Assembly: GCF_029968095.1 (NCBI RefSeq)
Contig: NZ_JASCIR010000009.1
Location: forward strand, 169,076-233,075
DNA length: 64,000 nucleotides
Origin: Streptomyces solicavernae
Lineage (GTDB): Bacteria; Actinomycetota; Actinomycetes; Streptomycetales; Streptomycetaceae
Direction: 5' to 3'
Numbering within the stretch: position 1 is the stretch's first letter; every line of letters begins with the position of its first letter. The position numbers and the translations under genes are program-made. The notes under the pieces are model-generated. The model did not search any database, was not told the DNA's origin, and was given only the letters and a program-made list of their open reading frames with translations. Shown one piece after another: positions 44,355 through 51,640 of the stretch.

Positions 44355-45801
44355 GGCGGACGCGGAGGCGTTCGCCGAGGGGGAGCGGCTCGGTGCCGCC
44401 CTCGATGCGGGCGACGACCGCGGGGTCCTCCAGGTGCACGGTGCCGACGGCCGGTTCCTGTTCCTTGACGTCGATCACGATCGCGTCGAAGGTCTCGCCG
44501 ACCCGGTCCCGGAGCAGCGCGGCCTCGACGATGTCGACGCACTCGCGCTCCACGGTGTTGGCCCGCCGGGTGCCGTCGGCCATCTCCTTCGGCAGTTCGG
44601 GCAGGGCGGCCAGGACCCACTCGGGCGGGTCGTCGTCGGCGCAGGCGGCCAGGCAGATCTCCCCCGCGTAGCGGTCGACGAGTCGGCGCAGCGGGGCCGT
44701 GCAGTGCGTGTACGCGGCGGCCACCGCCGAGTGGACGCGCGGCTCGGGCAGCTCGCCGCCGGTGAACGCGGTGTAGCCCGCGCCGCGCAGGAGCGTCGTG
44801 CACTCCTCCAGGAACGCCGCGTGGTGCGGCTCGCGCGGGTCGAGGGCGCGCAGGAGGTCGGCGTACGGGACGTGGTGCGGCCAGTCGACGTGCAGGGCGG
44901 TGGCGGCGCGGCGGAGGCGGCCGACGGCGCCGTCGGGGGCGGCCGGCAGGGTGCGCAGGATGCCGGTGCCGTGCTCGGCCATCAGGTCGGCGGCGGCGAT
45001 GCCGGTGAGCAGGGAGATCTGGGCGTTCCAGGCGTCGGCGGGGCGGGGCGCGCGGTAGGTGAGGGCGTAGTGATTGTCGCGTTCGACGATCTCCTGCTCG
45101 GGGACGTTCAGGGAGATTCCGCCGCGATCCACCTCGCGCTGTTCGCGCAGCAGCCCGATGTCGCGGAGGAGGGCCAGGGGTTCCTCGGCGGTGCCGGAGT
45201 CGATGGCCTTCTGGACGCCCTCGTAGTCGAGCTTGGCGCGGCTGCGGACGAGGGCGCGGTGTACGTCGACGGCGGTGCGGTGTCCGTCCGCGTCCAGGTC
45301 GATGGTCCACAGGAGGGCCGGCACGTCCTGGTCGGGGAGCAGGCTGGCGGCGCCCTCGGAGAGGACCGGCGGGTGCAGCGGCACCTTCTCGTCGGGGAAG
45401 TACAGGGTGACCGCGCGGGCGTGGGCCTCGCGGTCGAGGGCGCCGCCGGGGGTGACGAAGGCGGCGACGCCGGCGATGGCGTACTGCACGCGGTAGCCGC
45501 CGCCGTCCCTGCGGGAGAGGTGCATGGCCTGGTCGAGGTCGGTCGGATCAAAAGGCGGTCGCGAAGCGACTCGTTGGAAGGGTGGTGGCGGGTGACGGGT
45601 GGGCGGGTCGATCGTGAAGAACGGGACGTCGGTGGCGTCGGCCTCGGGGAGGCGGGGCTCGCGTGCGGCGGCCTCCGCCTCGGCGATGACCTCGGGCGGG
45701 AACTCCTGCGGCACGTCGAGCTCCGCGCGCAGCTCGCGCAGGGCGGCGCGCAGCGGGGTGGCCTCCGCGGTGGGGGGCACGTGCAGGTGGCGGCGGGGCA
45801 T
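44305..45801 (-). CDS. RNB-domain (RNase II family) exoribonuclease with an insertion in the catalytic motif
   Basis: 498 residues from ATG 45801 (MPRRHLHVPPTAEATPL). The RNB core shows FFTIDPP, DLDQAMHLSRRDGGGYRVQY, AIAGVAAFV, LYFPDEKVPLHPPVLSEGAAS, YRAPRPADAWNAQISLLTG, and YTHCTAPLRRLVDRYAG near the C-terminus. Relatives degrade RNA 3' to 5'. The usual DPPxxxDLDQA active-site motif is split: about 17-20 residues (TRHPPPPFQRVASRPPF and DP) stand between IDPP and TDLDQA, displacing one of the four catalytic Asp residues. Activity is therefore uncertain. Confidence 0.9.
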   Translation of the reverse strand: MPRRHLHVPPTAEATPLRAALRELRAELDVPQEFPPEVIAEAEAAAREPRLPEADATDVPFFTIDPPTRHPPPPFQRVASRPPFDPTDLDQAMHLSRRDGGGYRVQYAIAGVAAFVTPGGALDREAHARAVTLYFPDEKVPLHPPVLSEGAASLLPDQDVPALLWTIDLDADGHRTAVDVHRALVRSRAKLDYEGVQKAIDSGTAEEPLALLRDIGLLREQREVDRGGISLNVPEQEIVERDNHYALTYRAPRPADAWNAQISLLTGIAAADLMAEHGTGILRTLPAAPDGAVGRLRRAATALHVDWPHHVPYADLLRALDPREPHHAAFLEECTTLLRGAGYTAFTGGELPEPRVHSAVAAAYTHCTAPLRRLVDRYAGEICLAACADDDPPEWVLAALPELPKEMADGTRRANTVERECVDIVEAALLRDRVGETFDAIVIDVKEQEPAVGTVHLEDPAVVARIEGGTEPLPLGERLRVRLTQADPGTAKVRFAPE

Positions 45802-45830
45802 GTGTGTGAGCGTATTTCGTCCGTACGATT

Positions 45831-45873
45831 TCCTCCCGTTCTGCCCGCTTGTTCCTCCCGTTCTGCCCGCTTG
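45831..45873. repeat. 21-bp direct repeat between RNB gene and yaaA
   Basis: TCCTCCCGTTCTGCCCGCTTG at 45831-45851 is 21 bp long and recurs at 45853-45873 with one base between. It lies in the divergent promoter region. Confidence 0.9.
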
Positions 45874-45965
45874 CTCCCGGCGCGGTCCTGGCGTACCGCA
45901 CGCGGCCGATACGCTGCCCAGGGGCCGCACCCCCGCCTCGTACCGCCGCAGAAGGAGAACCCGTC

Positions 45966-46766
45966 GTGCTCGTGCTCTTGCCTCCGTCCGAGGGAAAGGC
46001 CGCCTCCGGGAGGGGCGCGCCGCTGAAGGCCGAGGGGCTGTCCCTGCCGGGCCTGAGCGGGGCGCGGCAGGCGGTGCTCGACGAGCTGGTGGAGCTGTGC
46101 GCGGCCGACGAGGAGAAGGCGCGCGAGGTGCTCGGCCTGAGCGAGGGGCTGCGCGGCGAGGTCGCGAAGAACGCGGAGCTGCGCACCGCCGGGGCGCGTC
46201 CGGCCGGGGAGATCTACACCGGCGTCCTGTACGACGCGCTCGGCCTGGCCTCCCTGGACGCGGCGGCGAAGCGGCGGGCCGCGAAGTCGCTGCTGGTGTT
46301 CTCGGGGCTGTGGGGCGCGGTCCGGGTCACCGACAGGATCCCGTCGTACCGCTGCTCGATGGGCGTGAAGCTGCCGGGTCTCGGCGCCCTGAACGCGTAC
46401 TGGCGCGAGGTCATGGCCGATGTGCTTCCGGAGGCGGCCGGGCAGGGGCTGGTCCTCGACCTGCGCTCGTCCGCGTACGCGAGCGCGTGGAAGCCGAAGG
46501 GCGAGGTGGCGGGGCGGACCGCGACCGTGCGGGTGCTGCACGCGCAGCTGGTCGACGGCGTGGAGAAGCGCTCGGTGGTGAGCCACTTCAACAAGGCGAC
46601 CAAGGGCCGGATCGTGCGGGACCTGCTGCAGGCGGGCGCGGCGCCCGCGTCCCCGGCGGAGCTGGTCGGGACGCTGCGCGGGCTCGGGTACGCGGTGGAG
46701 GCGGAGGCGCCCGGGAAGGCGGGGAAGGCCTGGCAGCTCGATGTGGTCGTGACGGAGATTCACTGA
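45966..46766 (+). CDS. yaaA: YaaA (DUF328) peroxide stress protein
   Basis: 266 residues from a GTG with GAAGGAG (45951-45957) upstream. Family blocks: VLLPPSEGKAASGRGAP, YTGVLYDALGLASL, LLVFSGLWGAVRVTDRIPSYR, GLGALNAYWREV and VSHFNKATKGRIVRDLL. YaaA binds DNA and lowers intracellular iron damage during peroxide stress in E. coli. The frame extends upstream into the 21-bp repeat but without coding character. Confidence 0.93.
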   Translation: MLVLLPPSEGKAASGRGAPLKAEGLSLPGLSGARQAVLDELVELCAADEEKAREVLGLSEGLRGEVAKNAELRTAGARPAGEIYTGVLYDALGLASLDAAAKRRAAKSLLVFSGLWGAVRVTDRIPSYRCSMGVKLPGLGALNAYWREVMADVLPEAAGQGLVLDLRSSAYASAWKPKGEVAGRTATVRVLHAQLVDGVEKRSVVSHFNKATKGRIVRDLLQAGAAPASPAELVGTLRGLGYAVEAEAPGKAGKAWQLDVVVTEIH

Positions 46767-46781
46767 CACATACGAGGTGTT

Positions 46782-46813
46782 GCAGCATGCGCAATGGGCT
46801 TTGCGCATGCTGC
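46782..46813. promoter_or_regulatory. Perfect inverted repeat upstream of eda
   Basis: GCAGCATGCGCAA (46782-46794) and TTGCGCATGCTGC (46801-46813), 13-bp arms, 6-bp spacer. The inner TGCGCAA...TTGCGCA resembles Lrp/AsnC-type operators. It could equally be a hairpin terminating yaaA. It lies 23-54 bp upstream of the eda ATG. Confidence 0.65.
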
Positions 46814-46835
46814 GCACGCCGGGCAGGATGGGGCC

Positions 46836-47462
46836 ATGACTTCGCGCTCTGTCCTTGACCTCGCCCCTGTCGTCCCCGTCGTCGTCGTGGAGGACGCCGC
46901 GGACGCGGTGCCGCTCGCCCGCGCCCTGGTGGCGGGCGGACTGCCCGCGATCGAGGTGACGCTGCGCACCCCGGCCGCGCTCGACGCCATCCGCGCGATC
47001 GCCGCCGAGGTGCCGGACGCGGTGGTCGGCGCGGGCACCGTGATCTCCCCCGAGAACGTCCGGGACTCGGTGGACGCGGGCGCTCAGTTCCTGGTCAGCC
47101 CCGGCTGGACGGACACGCTGCTCGACGCGATGAAGGCGTCCGGGGTGCCGTTCCTGCCCGGCGTCTCCACGACGTCGGAGGTCGTGGCGCTGCTCGAACG
47201 CGGCGTCAGCGAGATGAAGTTCTTCCCGGCCGAGGCCGCCGGCGGCACCGCCTACCTCAAGTCCCTCGCGGGCCCCCTCCCCCAGGCCCGCTTCTGCCCG
47301 ACCGGCGGCATCACGCCCGCCTCGGCGCCCTCGTACCTGGTGCTGAAGAACGTCGGCTGCGTGGGCGGCAGCTGGATGCTTCCCGGGGACGCGGTCGCCG
47401 CGAAGGACTGGGCGCGCGTCGAGGGTCTGGCCCGCGAGGCGGCGGCCGTACGGGCAGCCTGA
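46836..47462 (+). CDS. eda: KDPG/KHG aldolase
   Basis: 208 residues: LAPVVPVVVVEDAADAVPLARALVAGG, AIEVTLRTPAALDAIRAI with the Glu of the active site, VGAGTVISPENVRDSVDAGAQFLVSPG, GVSTTSEVVALLERGVSEMKFFPAE with the Schiff-base Lys, and CPTGGITP. Cleaves 2-keto-3-deoxy-6-phosphogluconate to pyruvate and glyceraldehyde-3-phosphate. No edd or other Entner-Doudoroff gene is adjacent. Convergent with the RNase H gene, ten bases between stops. Confidence 0.94.
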   Translation: MTSRSVLDLAPVVPVVVVEDAADAVPLARALVAGGLPAIEVTLRTPAALDAIRAIAAEVPDAVVGAGTVISPENVRDSVDAGAQFLVSPGWTDTLLDAMKASGVPFLPGVSTTSEVVALLERGVSEMKFFPAEAAGGTAYLKSLAGPLPQARFCPTGGITPASAPSYLVLKNVGCVGGSWMLPGDAVAAKDWARVEGLAREAAAVRAA

Positions 47463-47472
47463 ACGCCCGGGT

Positions 47473-48717
47473 TCAGCGCAGGTGGGATGTCTCGTTGAGG
47501 AGCCGCAGCGAGGCGTTCCCGTCCGCGTAGTACGCGACGGCCGAGAGCGACGCCGCCGACAGCTCCATCCGGAACAGCGCCTGCGGCGGCGCCCCGAGCG
47601 CGAGCCGTACCAGCGTCTTGACCGGCGTGACATGCGTGACGAGCAGGACCGTACGCCCCGCGTACCGCGCGACCAGGCGGTCCCGCGCCTCCTCGACCCG
47701 CGCCGTGACCGCGGCGAAGGACTCCCCGCCGGGCGGTGCCGCGTCCTGCGAGGCCAGCCAGGCGTCGAGCTCGTCCGGGTAGCGCTCGCGCGCCTCGGCG
47801 AAGGTCAGGCCCTCCCAGGCCCCGAAGTCCGTTTCCCTGAGGCCCTGTTCGAGCGTCACGGGGAGGCCGAGGCGGGCCGCGACGGCGTCCGCGGTCTCGC
47901 GGCAGCGGCGCAGCGGTGAGCTGACGATCTCCTGGATCGTGCCGCGCGCGGCGAGCGCGGCGGCGACCCGCTCGGCCTGCTCCCGCCCGGCGGCCGAGAG
48001 CACCGGGTCGGAGCCCCCGCTGCCGGAGAACCGCTTCTCGGGCGTCAACGCGGTCTCGCCGTGCCGCAGCAGGACGAGCGTGGCGGGCGGGCCGAGGTCG
48101 GGTGCGGCGGCGGGCCGGGCGACGGTGGGGGCCTGGACTACGGGAGCCGCACTCGTACGCGAACCCGCCGGCGCCGCCCGCGCCTTGGCCGCTCCCGCCG
48201 ACGCGTCGCCGGGCGGGCCGTCGCTGACAGGGGCCTTGGCCGCGTTCCGTGCCGCGCGGGCGTCCTGCGCGTCCAGCTCCGCCGTGGAGTCGGCCGCGCA
48301 CCACTGCTCACCGCGCTTGCCCGCGTCCATCGCCTCGTTGGCGAGCCGGTCCGCGTGCTTGTTCTCCGCGCGCGGGATCCACTCGTACGTGACCGTCCCC
48401 GGCGGGAAGACTCCGCGGGCCTCCGCGGCGAGCGGGCGCATGTCCGGGTGCTTGATCTGCCAGCGGCCCGACATCTGCTCGACGACCAGCTTGGAGTCCA
48501 TCCGGACGGCGACCGTGGCCTTTGGGTCGAGCTCTCGGGCGGCCCGCAGACCGGCGACCAGGCCTTTGTACTCCGCGACGTTGTTCGTCGCCACGCCGAT
48601 GAACTCGGCCCGCTCGGCGAGGACTTCACCGGTGGCCGCGTCCAGGACGACCGCGCCGTACCCCGCGGGGCCCGGGTTGCCCCGGGACCCGCCGTCGGCC
48701 TCGACCAGGAAACGCAT
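47473..48717 (-). CDS. Bifunctional RNase H / histidine (acid) phosphatase
   Basis: 414 residues. N-terminal RNase HI domain: FLVEADGGSRGNPGPAGYGAVV, ATNNVAEYKGLVAGLRAA, RMDSKLVVEQMSG and NKHADRLANEAMD, so the D-E-D-D catalytic set is present. An Ala/Pro linker leads to a C-terminal CobC-like phosphatase with LVLLRHGETALTPEKRFSG near residue 210 and VTHVTPVKTLVR. This is the actinobacterial RnhC-type fusion that removes RNA from RNA:DNA hybrids; the phosphatase half is alpha-ribazole-phosphatase-like. It is the last gene of a three-gene operon. Confidence 0.94.
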   Translation of the reverse strand: MRFLVEADGGSRGNPGPAGYGAVVLDAATGEVLAERAEFIGVATNNVAEYKGLVAGLRAARELDPKATVAVRMDSKLVVEQMSGRWQIKHPDMRPLAAEARGVFPPGTVTYEWIPRAENKHADRLANEAMDAGKRGEQWCAADSTAELDAQDARAARNAAKAPVSDGPPGDASAGAAKARAAPAGSRTSAAPVVQAPTVARPAAAPDLGPPATLVLLRHGETALTPEKRFSGSGGSDPVLSAAGREQAERVAAALAARGTIQEIVSSPLRRCRETADAVAARLGLPVTLEQGLRETDFGAWEGLTFAEARERYPDELDAWLASQDAAPPGGESFAAVTARVEEARDRLVARYAGRTVLLVTHVTPVKTLVRLALGAPPQALFRMELSAASLSAVAYYADGNASLRLLNETSHLR

Positions 48718-48720
48718 GGA

Positions 48721-49464
48721 CTACAGCCCGGACTCCGACGTACGGACCAGGATGCGGCGGCAGTTCTCGCAGCGCACGACCGCGTCCGGGGCGGCGGCAC
48801 GGACCTCGTTCAGCTCGGTGATGTTGAGCTCAAGGCGGCAGCCCTCGCAGCGGCGCTGGTAGAGGCGGGCCGCGCCGACGCCGCCCTCCTTCTCGCGCAG
48901 CTTGTCGTAGAGCTTCAGCAGGTCGGCGGGGACCGAACCGGAGACGACCTCGCGCTCCTTGGTGACCGTGGTGGCCTCGCCGTCGATCTCCTCGAAGGCG
49001 GCGTCCCGGCGGGCCGTGGCGTCGTCGATCTTCGCCTGCACGGACTCGACGCGCTCGGTCAGCTCGCCGACCCGCTCCTGCGCGGACTCGCGGCGCTCCA
49101 TGACCTCCAGGACCACGTCCTCCAGGTCGCCCTGGCGCTTGGCGAGCGAGGCGATCTCGCGCTGCAGGTTCTCCAGGTCCTTGGGGCTGGTGACCGCGCC
49201 GGAGTCCAGGCGCTGCTGGTCGCGGACGGCGCGCTGGCGCACCTGGTCCACGTCCTGCTCGGCCTTGGTCTGCTCGCGGGCGCAGTCGCTCTCCTCGGTC
49301 TGCGCGGCGACCAGGAGGTCCTTGAGCTGCGTGAGGTCCTTGGTGAGCGACTCGATCTCGGCGTGCTCGGGCAGCGCCTTGCGCTTGTGCGCGAGCTGCT
49401 GCAGGCGTACGTCGAGCGCCTGGACGTCGAGGAGGCGGATCTGGTCGGCGGGCGCGGCGTTCAG
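48721..49464 (-). CDS. C4-type zinc-ribbon coiled-coil protein
   Basis: 247 residues. A long coiled coil (about residues 25-190, rich in KDLTQLKDLL, LENLQREIASLAKRQGDLED) is followed by a zinc ribbon CEGC...CENC near the C-terminus. It corresponds to the conserved actinobacterial protein encoded between Nif3 and RNase H genes. The start seems to be CTG at 49464 (LNAAPADQIRLLDVQALDVRL), giving a CTGA overlap with the Nif3 stop; no ATG or GTG lies in frame nearby at the family start. Three bases separate its stop from the RNase H start. Confidence 0.88.
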   Translation of the reverse strand: MNAAPADQIRLLDVQALDVRLQQLAHKRKALPEHAEIESLTKDLTQLKDLLVAAQTEESDCAREQTKAEQDVDQVRQRAVRDQQRLDSGAVTSPKDLENLQREIASLAKRQGDLEDVVLEVMERRESAQERVGELTERVESVQAKIDDATARRDAAFEEIDGEATTVTKEREVVSGSVPADLLKLYDKLREKEGGVGAARLYQRRCEGCRLELNITELNEVRAAAPDAVVRCENCRRILVRTSESGL

Positions 49465-50324
49465 TTGGGGGCTCCAGTTGGTTTGGTGGGTGCGGAGGCG
49501 GACGACGCCGCGTGGGCGGTCCAGGGGTCGGTGACCGTACGCGAGACATGGACCCTCAGGCCCCATCCGTGGCGGTCGGAGATCTCGTCGAGCTGGGCGG
49601 CGGCCTGCTCGCACCAGGGCCACTCGGTGGCCCAGTGGGCGGCGTCGAACAGCGCGAGAGGAGTCGCTTGAGTGGCCTCGGACGCCGGGTGGTGGCGCAG
49701 GTCGGCGGTGAGGAAGCCGTCGACTCCGGCCGCGCGGACCGCGTCGAAGAGGCTGTCGCCGGAGCCGCCGCTCACCGCGACCGTACGGATCACGGCGTCC
49801 GGGTCGCCCGCCGCGCGGAGGCCCTGCGCGGTGCCGGGCAGCCGCTTGGCCGCGCGGTCCGCGAACTCCCGCACGGTGAGCGGGTGGTCGAGCTCGCAGA
49901 TCCGGCCGAGGCCGCGGCGGCCCGACGGGTCCGTGGGGTCGGGCACGAGGGGGCGTACGACGCGGAGGTCCAGGGCGCCGGCGAGGGCGTCGGAGACTCC
50001 GGGGTCGGCGGTGTCGGCGTTGGTGTGCGCGACATGCAGCGCGACGTCGTTCTTGATCAGGTCGTGCACGGCCCGGCCCTTGAAGTGCGAGCGGGCGACC
50101 GTCGTCGTACCGCGCAGGTAGAGCGGGTGGTGCGTGACCAGGAGGTCGGCGTCCAGGCGGACCGCCTCGTCGACGACCTCCCGCACCGGGTCGACGGCGA
50201 AAAGGACGCGCGTGACCTCGGCCTGCGGGTCCCCGCAGACGGTGCCGACGGCGTCCCACTGCTCGGCCCGCTCCGGGGGCCACAGGGCGTCCAGGGCGGC
50301 GATGACTTCAGACAGACGGGGCAC
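49461..50324 (-). CDS. Nif3-like dinuclear metal centre protein
   Basis: 287 residues: MPRLSEVIAALDALWPPERAEQWDAVG, DLLVTHHPLYLRGTTTV (metal His pair), HVAHTNADTADPGVSDALA and, at the C-terminus, GHWATEWP-like AAHWATEWPWCEQAA. Nif3/YbgI proteins form hexamers with two metals per subunit; the cellular role is unsettled. First gene of the operon with the zinc-ribbon and RNase H/phosphatase genes. Confidence 0.93.
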   Translation of the reverse strand: MPRLSEVIAALDALWPPERAEQWDAVGTVCGDPQAEVTRVLFAVDPVREVVDEAVRLDADLLVTHHPLYLRGTTTVARSHFKGRAVHDLIKNDVALHVAHTNADTADPGVSDALAGALDLRVVRPLVPDPTDPSGRRGLGRICELDHPLTVREFADRAAKRLPGTAQGLRAAGDPDAVIRTVAVSGGSGDSLFDAVRAAGVDGFLTADLRHHPASEATQATPLALFDAAHWATEWPWCEQAAAQLDEISDRHGWGLRVHVSRTVTDPWTAHAASSASAPTKPTGAPN

Positions 50325-50384
50325 GGGTTCAGGCTACCTGCCCTTCCGCCGTCCGATCACTGGCCGTTCCCCGCGAGCTGGCGC

Positions 50385-50408
50385 GGCCCGGGGTACGTGC
50401 CCCGGGCC
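50385..50408 (-). terminator. Hairpin downstream of the siderophore-binding gene
   Basis: GGCCCGGGG (50385-50393) and CCCCGGGCC (50400-50408) form a 9-bp G-C stem seven bases beyond the stop of the minus-strand gene at 50416. Confidence 0.7.
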
Positions 50409-50415
50409 CTTGGGC

Positions 50416-51462
50416 TCACTGCGTCAGGTACCCGTCCAGGTCGTCCAGGACCTCGTCAGCGGCCGTCACGCCGAGGCCCAGGTACCAGGTCTCGTCCGGG
50501 ACGTTCTTCGCCTGGCCCTGCTTGACCGCGTCGAGCTTCTTCCACAGCGGGTTGCCCTCGGCCTGGGAGCGGTCGGTCTTCTTCGCGTCGCCGTAGACGC
50601 CGGTGAAGATCCAGTCGGCGTCGGCCTCGTCGATCCTCTCCGGGCTGATCTCCGCGGCGAGGTCGTTGATCTGCTGGTTCTTCGGGCGCTCGACGCCGAC
50701 GTCCTCCAGGATCGTGCCGATGAACGAGGCCTTCGCGTAGAGGCGGATCTTGCCGGGCAGGTAGCGCAGCATCGTGACGGTGGGCTTCTCGCCGCCCTCG
50801 TCGATGGCCGCGCCGAGCTCCTTCGCCTTCTTCTCGTACGCGGACAGCTGCTCCTTCGCCTCGGCCTGCTTGTCGAGCGCGGCGGCGTTGAGGAGGTAGT
50901 TCTCCTTCCAGGTGAAGCCCGGGCGGATGGAGAACACGGTCGGGGCGATCCTGGAGAGCTGCGGGTACATCTTCGCGGCGCGCAGCTCGCTGCCGAGGAT
51001 CAGGTCGGGCTTGAGCGCGGCGATCGCCTCCAGGTTGAGGGAGTTGATCGTGCCGACGCTCTTGGGCTTGCCCGCGTCCTTGGCGAGGTAGCCGGGTATG
51101 CCGTCGTCGCCCTCGGTCGGCGCGTACCCGACGGGCTTGACGCCGAGCGAGACGACGTTGTCCAGCTCGCCGACGTCCAGGACGACGACCCGCTTCGGCT
51201 TGGCCTTCAGCTCGGTTTTGCCCATGGCGTGCTCGATGGTGCGCGGGAACTCGCCGGGCTTCGCGTCGGTGCCCATCTGCGCGGTCTCCTCGGCGGCGTT
51301 CGAGAAGTCCTCGCCGCCCTGGGCGACGGACTTGCTGCCGTTGCCGTTCTTCTTGCCGGAATCCGCTCCCGAGCCGGCGTCGCCGCTGGAACAGGCGGCC
51401 AGGGAGAGCGAGGCGGCGACGGCGAGGGCGACGGCGGCGGTGCCGCGGCGGCGTAGGGACAT
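50416..51462 (-). CDS. Iron-siderophore ABC transporter substrate-binding lipoprotein
   Basis: 348 residues. The lipoprotein signal MSLRRRGTAAVALAVAASLS ends in lipobox LAAC at about residue 24. FecB/TroA-like fold: KRVVVLDVGELDNVVSLGVKPVGY, LEAIAALKPDLILGSEL, TVFSIRPGFTWKENYLLNAAAL and LWKKLDAVKQGQAKNVPDETW. Binds ferric siderophore outside the membrane. No permease or ATPase lies next to it, so it must share a transporter encoded elsewhere. An iron box precedes it. Confidence 0.94.
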   Translation of the reverse strand: MSLRRRGTAAVALAVAASLSLAACSSGDAGSGADSGKKNGNGSKSVAQGGEDFSNAAEETAQMGTDAKPGEFPRTIEHAMGKTELKAKPKRVVVLDVGELDNVVSLGVKPVGYAPTEGDDGIPGYLAKDAGKPKSVGTINSLNLEAIAALKPDLILGSELRAAKMYPQLSRIAPTVFSIRPGFTWKENYLLNAAALDKQAEAKEQLSAYEKKAKELGAAIDEGGEKPTVTMLRYLPGKIRLYAKASFIGTILEDVGVERPKNQQINDLAAEISPERIDEADADWIFTGVYGDAKKTDRSQAEGNPLWKKLDAVKQGQAKNVPDETWYLGLGVTAADEVLDDLDGYLTQ

Positions 51463-51479
51463 CGAAGCTCCAGGGGTAC

Positions 51480-51498
51480 TTAGGTTGGCCTTACCTTA
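51480..51498. promoter_or_regulatory. Iron box (DmdR/IdeR-type)
   Basis: TTAGGTTGGCCTTACCTTA matches the 19-bp TTAGGTTAGGCTAACCTAA consensus in most positions. It lies 18 bp upstream of the siderophore-binding gene start. It is also in the promoter region of the divergent gene at 51641. Confidence 0.85.
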
Positions 51499-51640
51499 AG
51501 CCACAACCGGTTCAGCACAACCCCCTGGCTTTCTCAGGCGAATCAGGACATGGCCACCCTTTGGTGTGAAGGAGTGGGCCGCTCGTGCCACGGCAGCGCG
51601 TGCGAAAACTAGCTTTCTGGGCCGGAGGTGACCGCTACTC

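Noticed and set aside
45108..47633. An 841-codon minus-strand frame opposite yaaA and eda
   Set aside because: Antisense to two well-supported genes and joined in a different frame to the RNB gene; no domain of its own.
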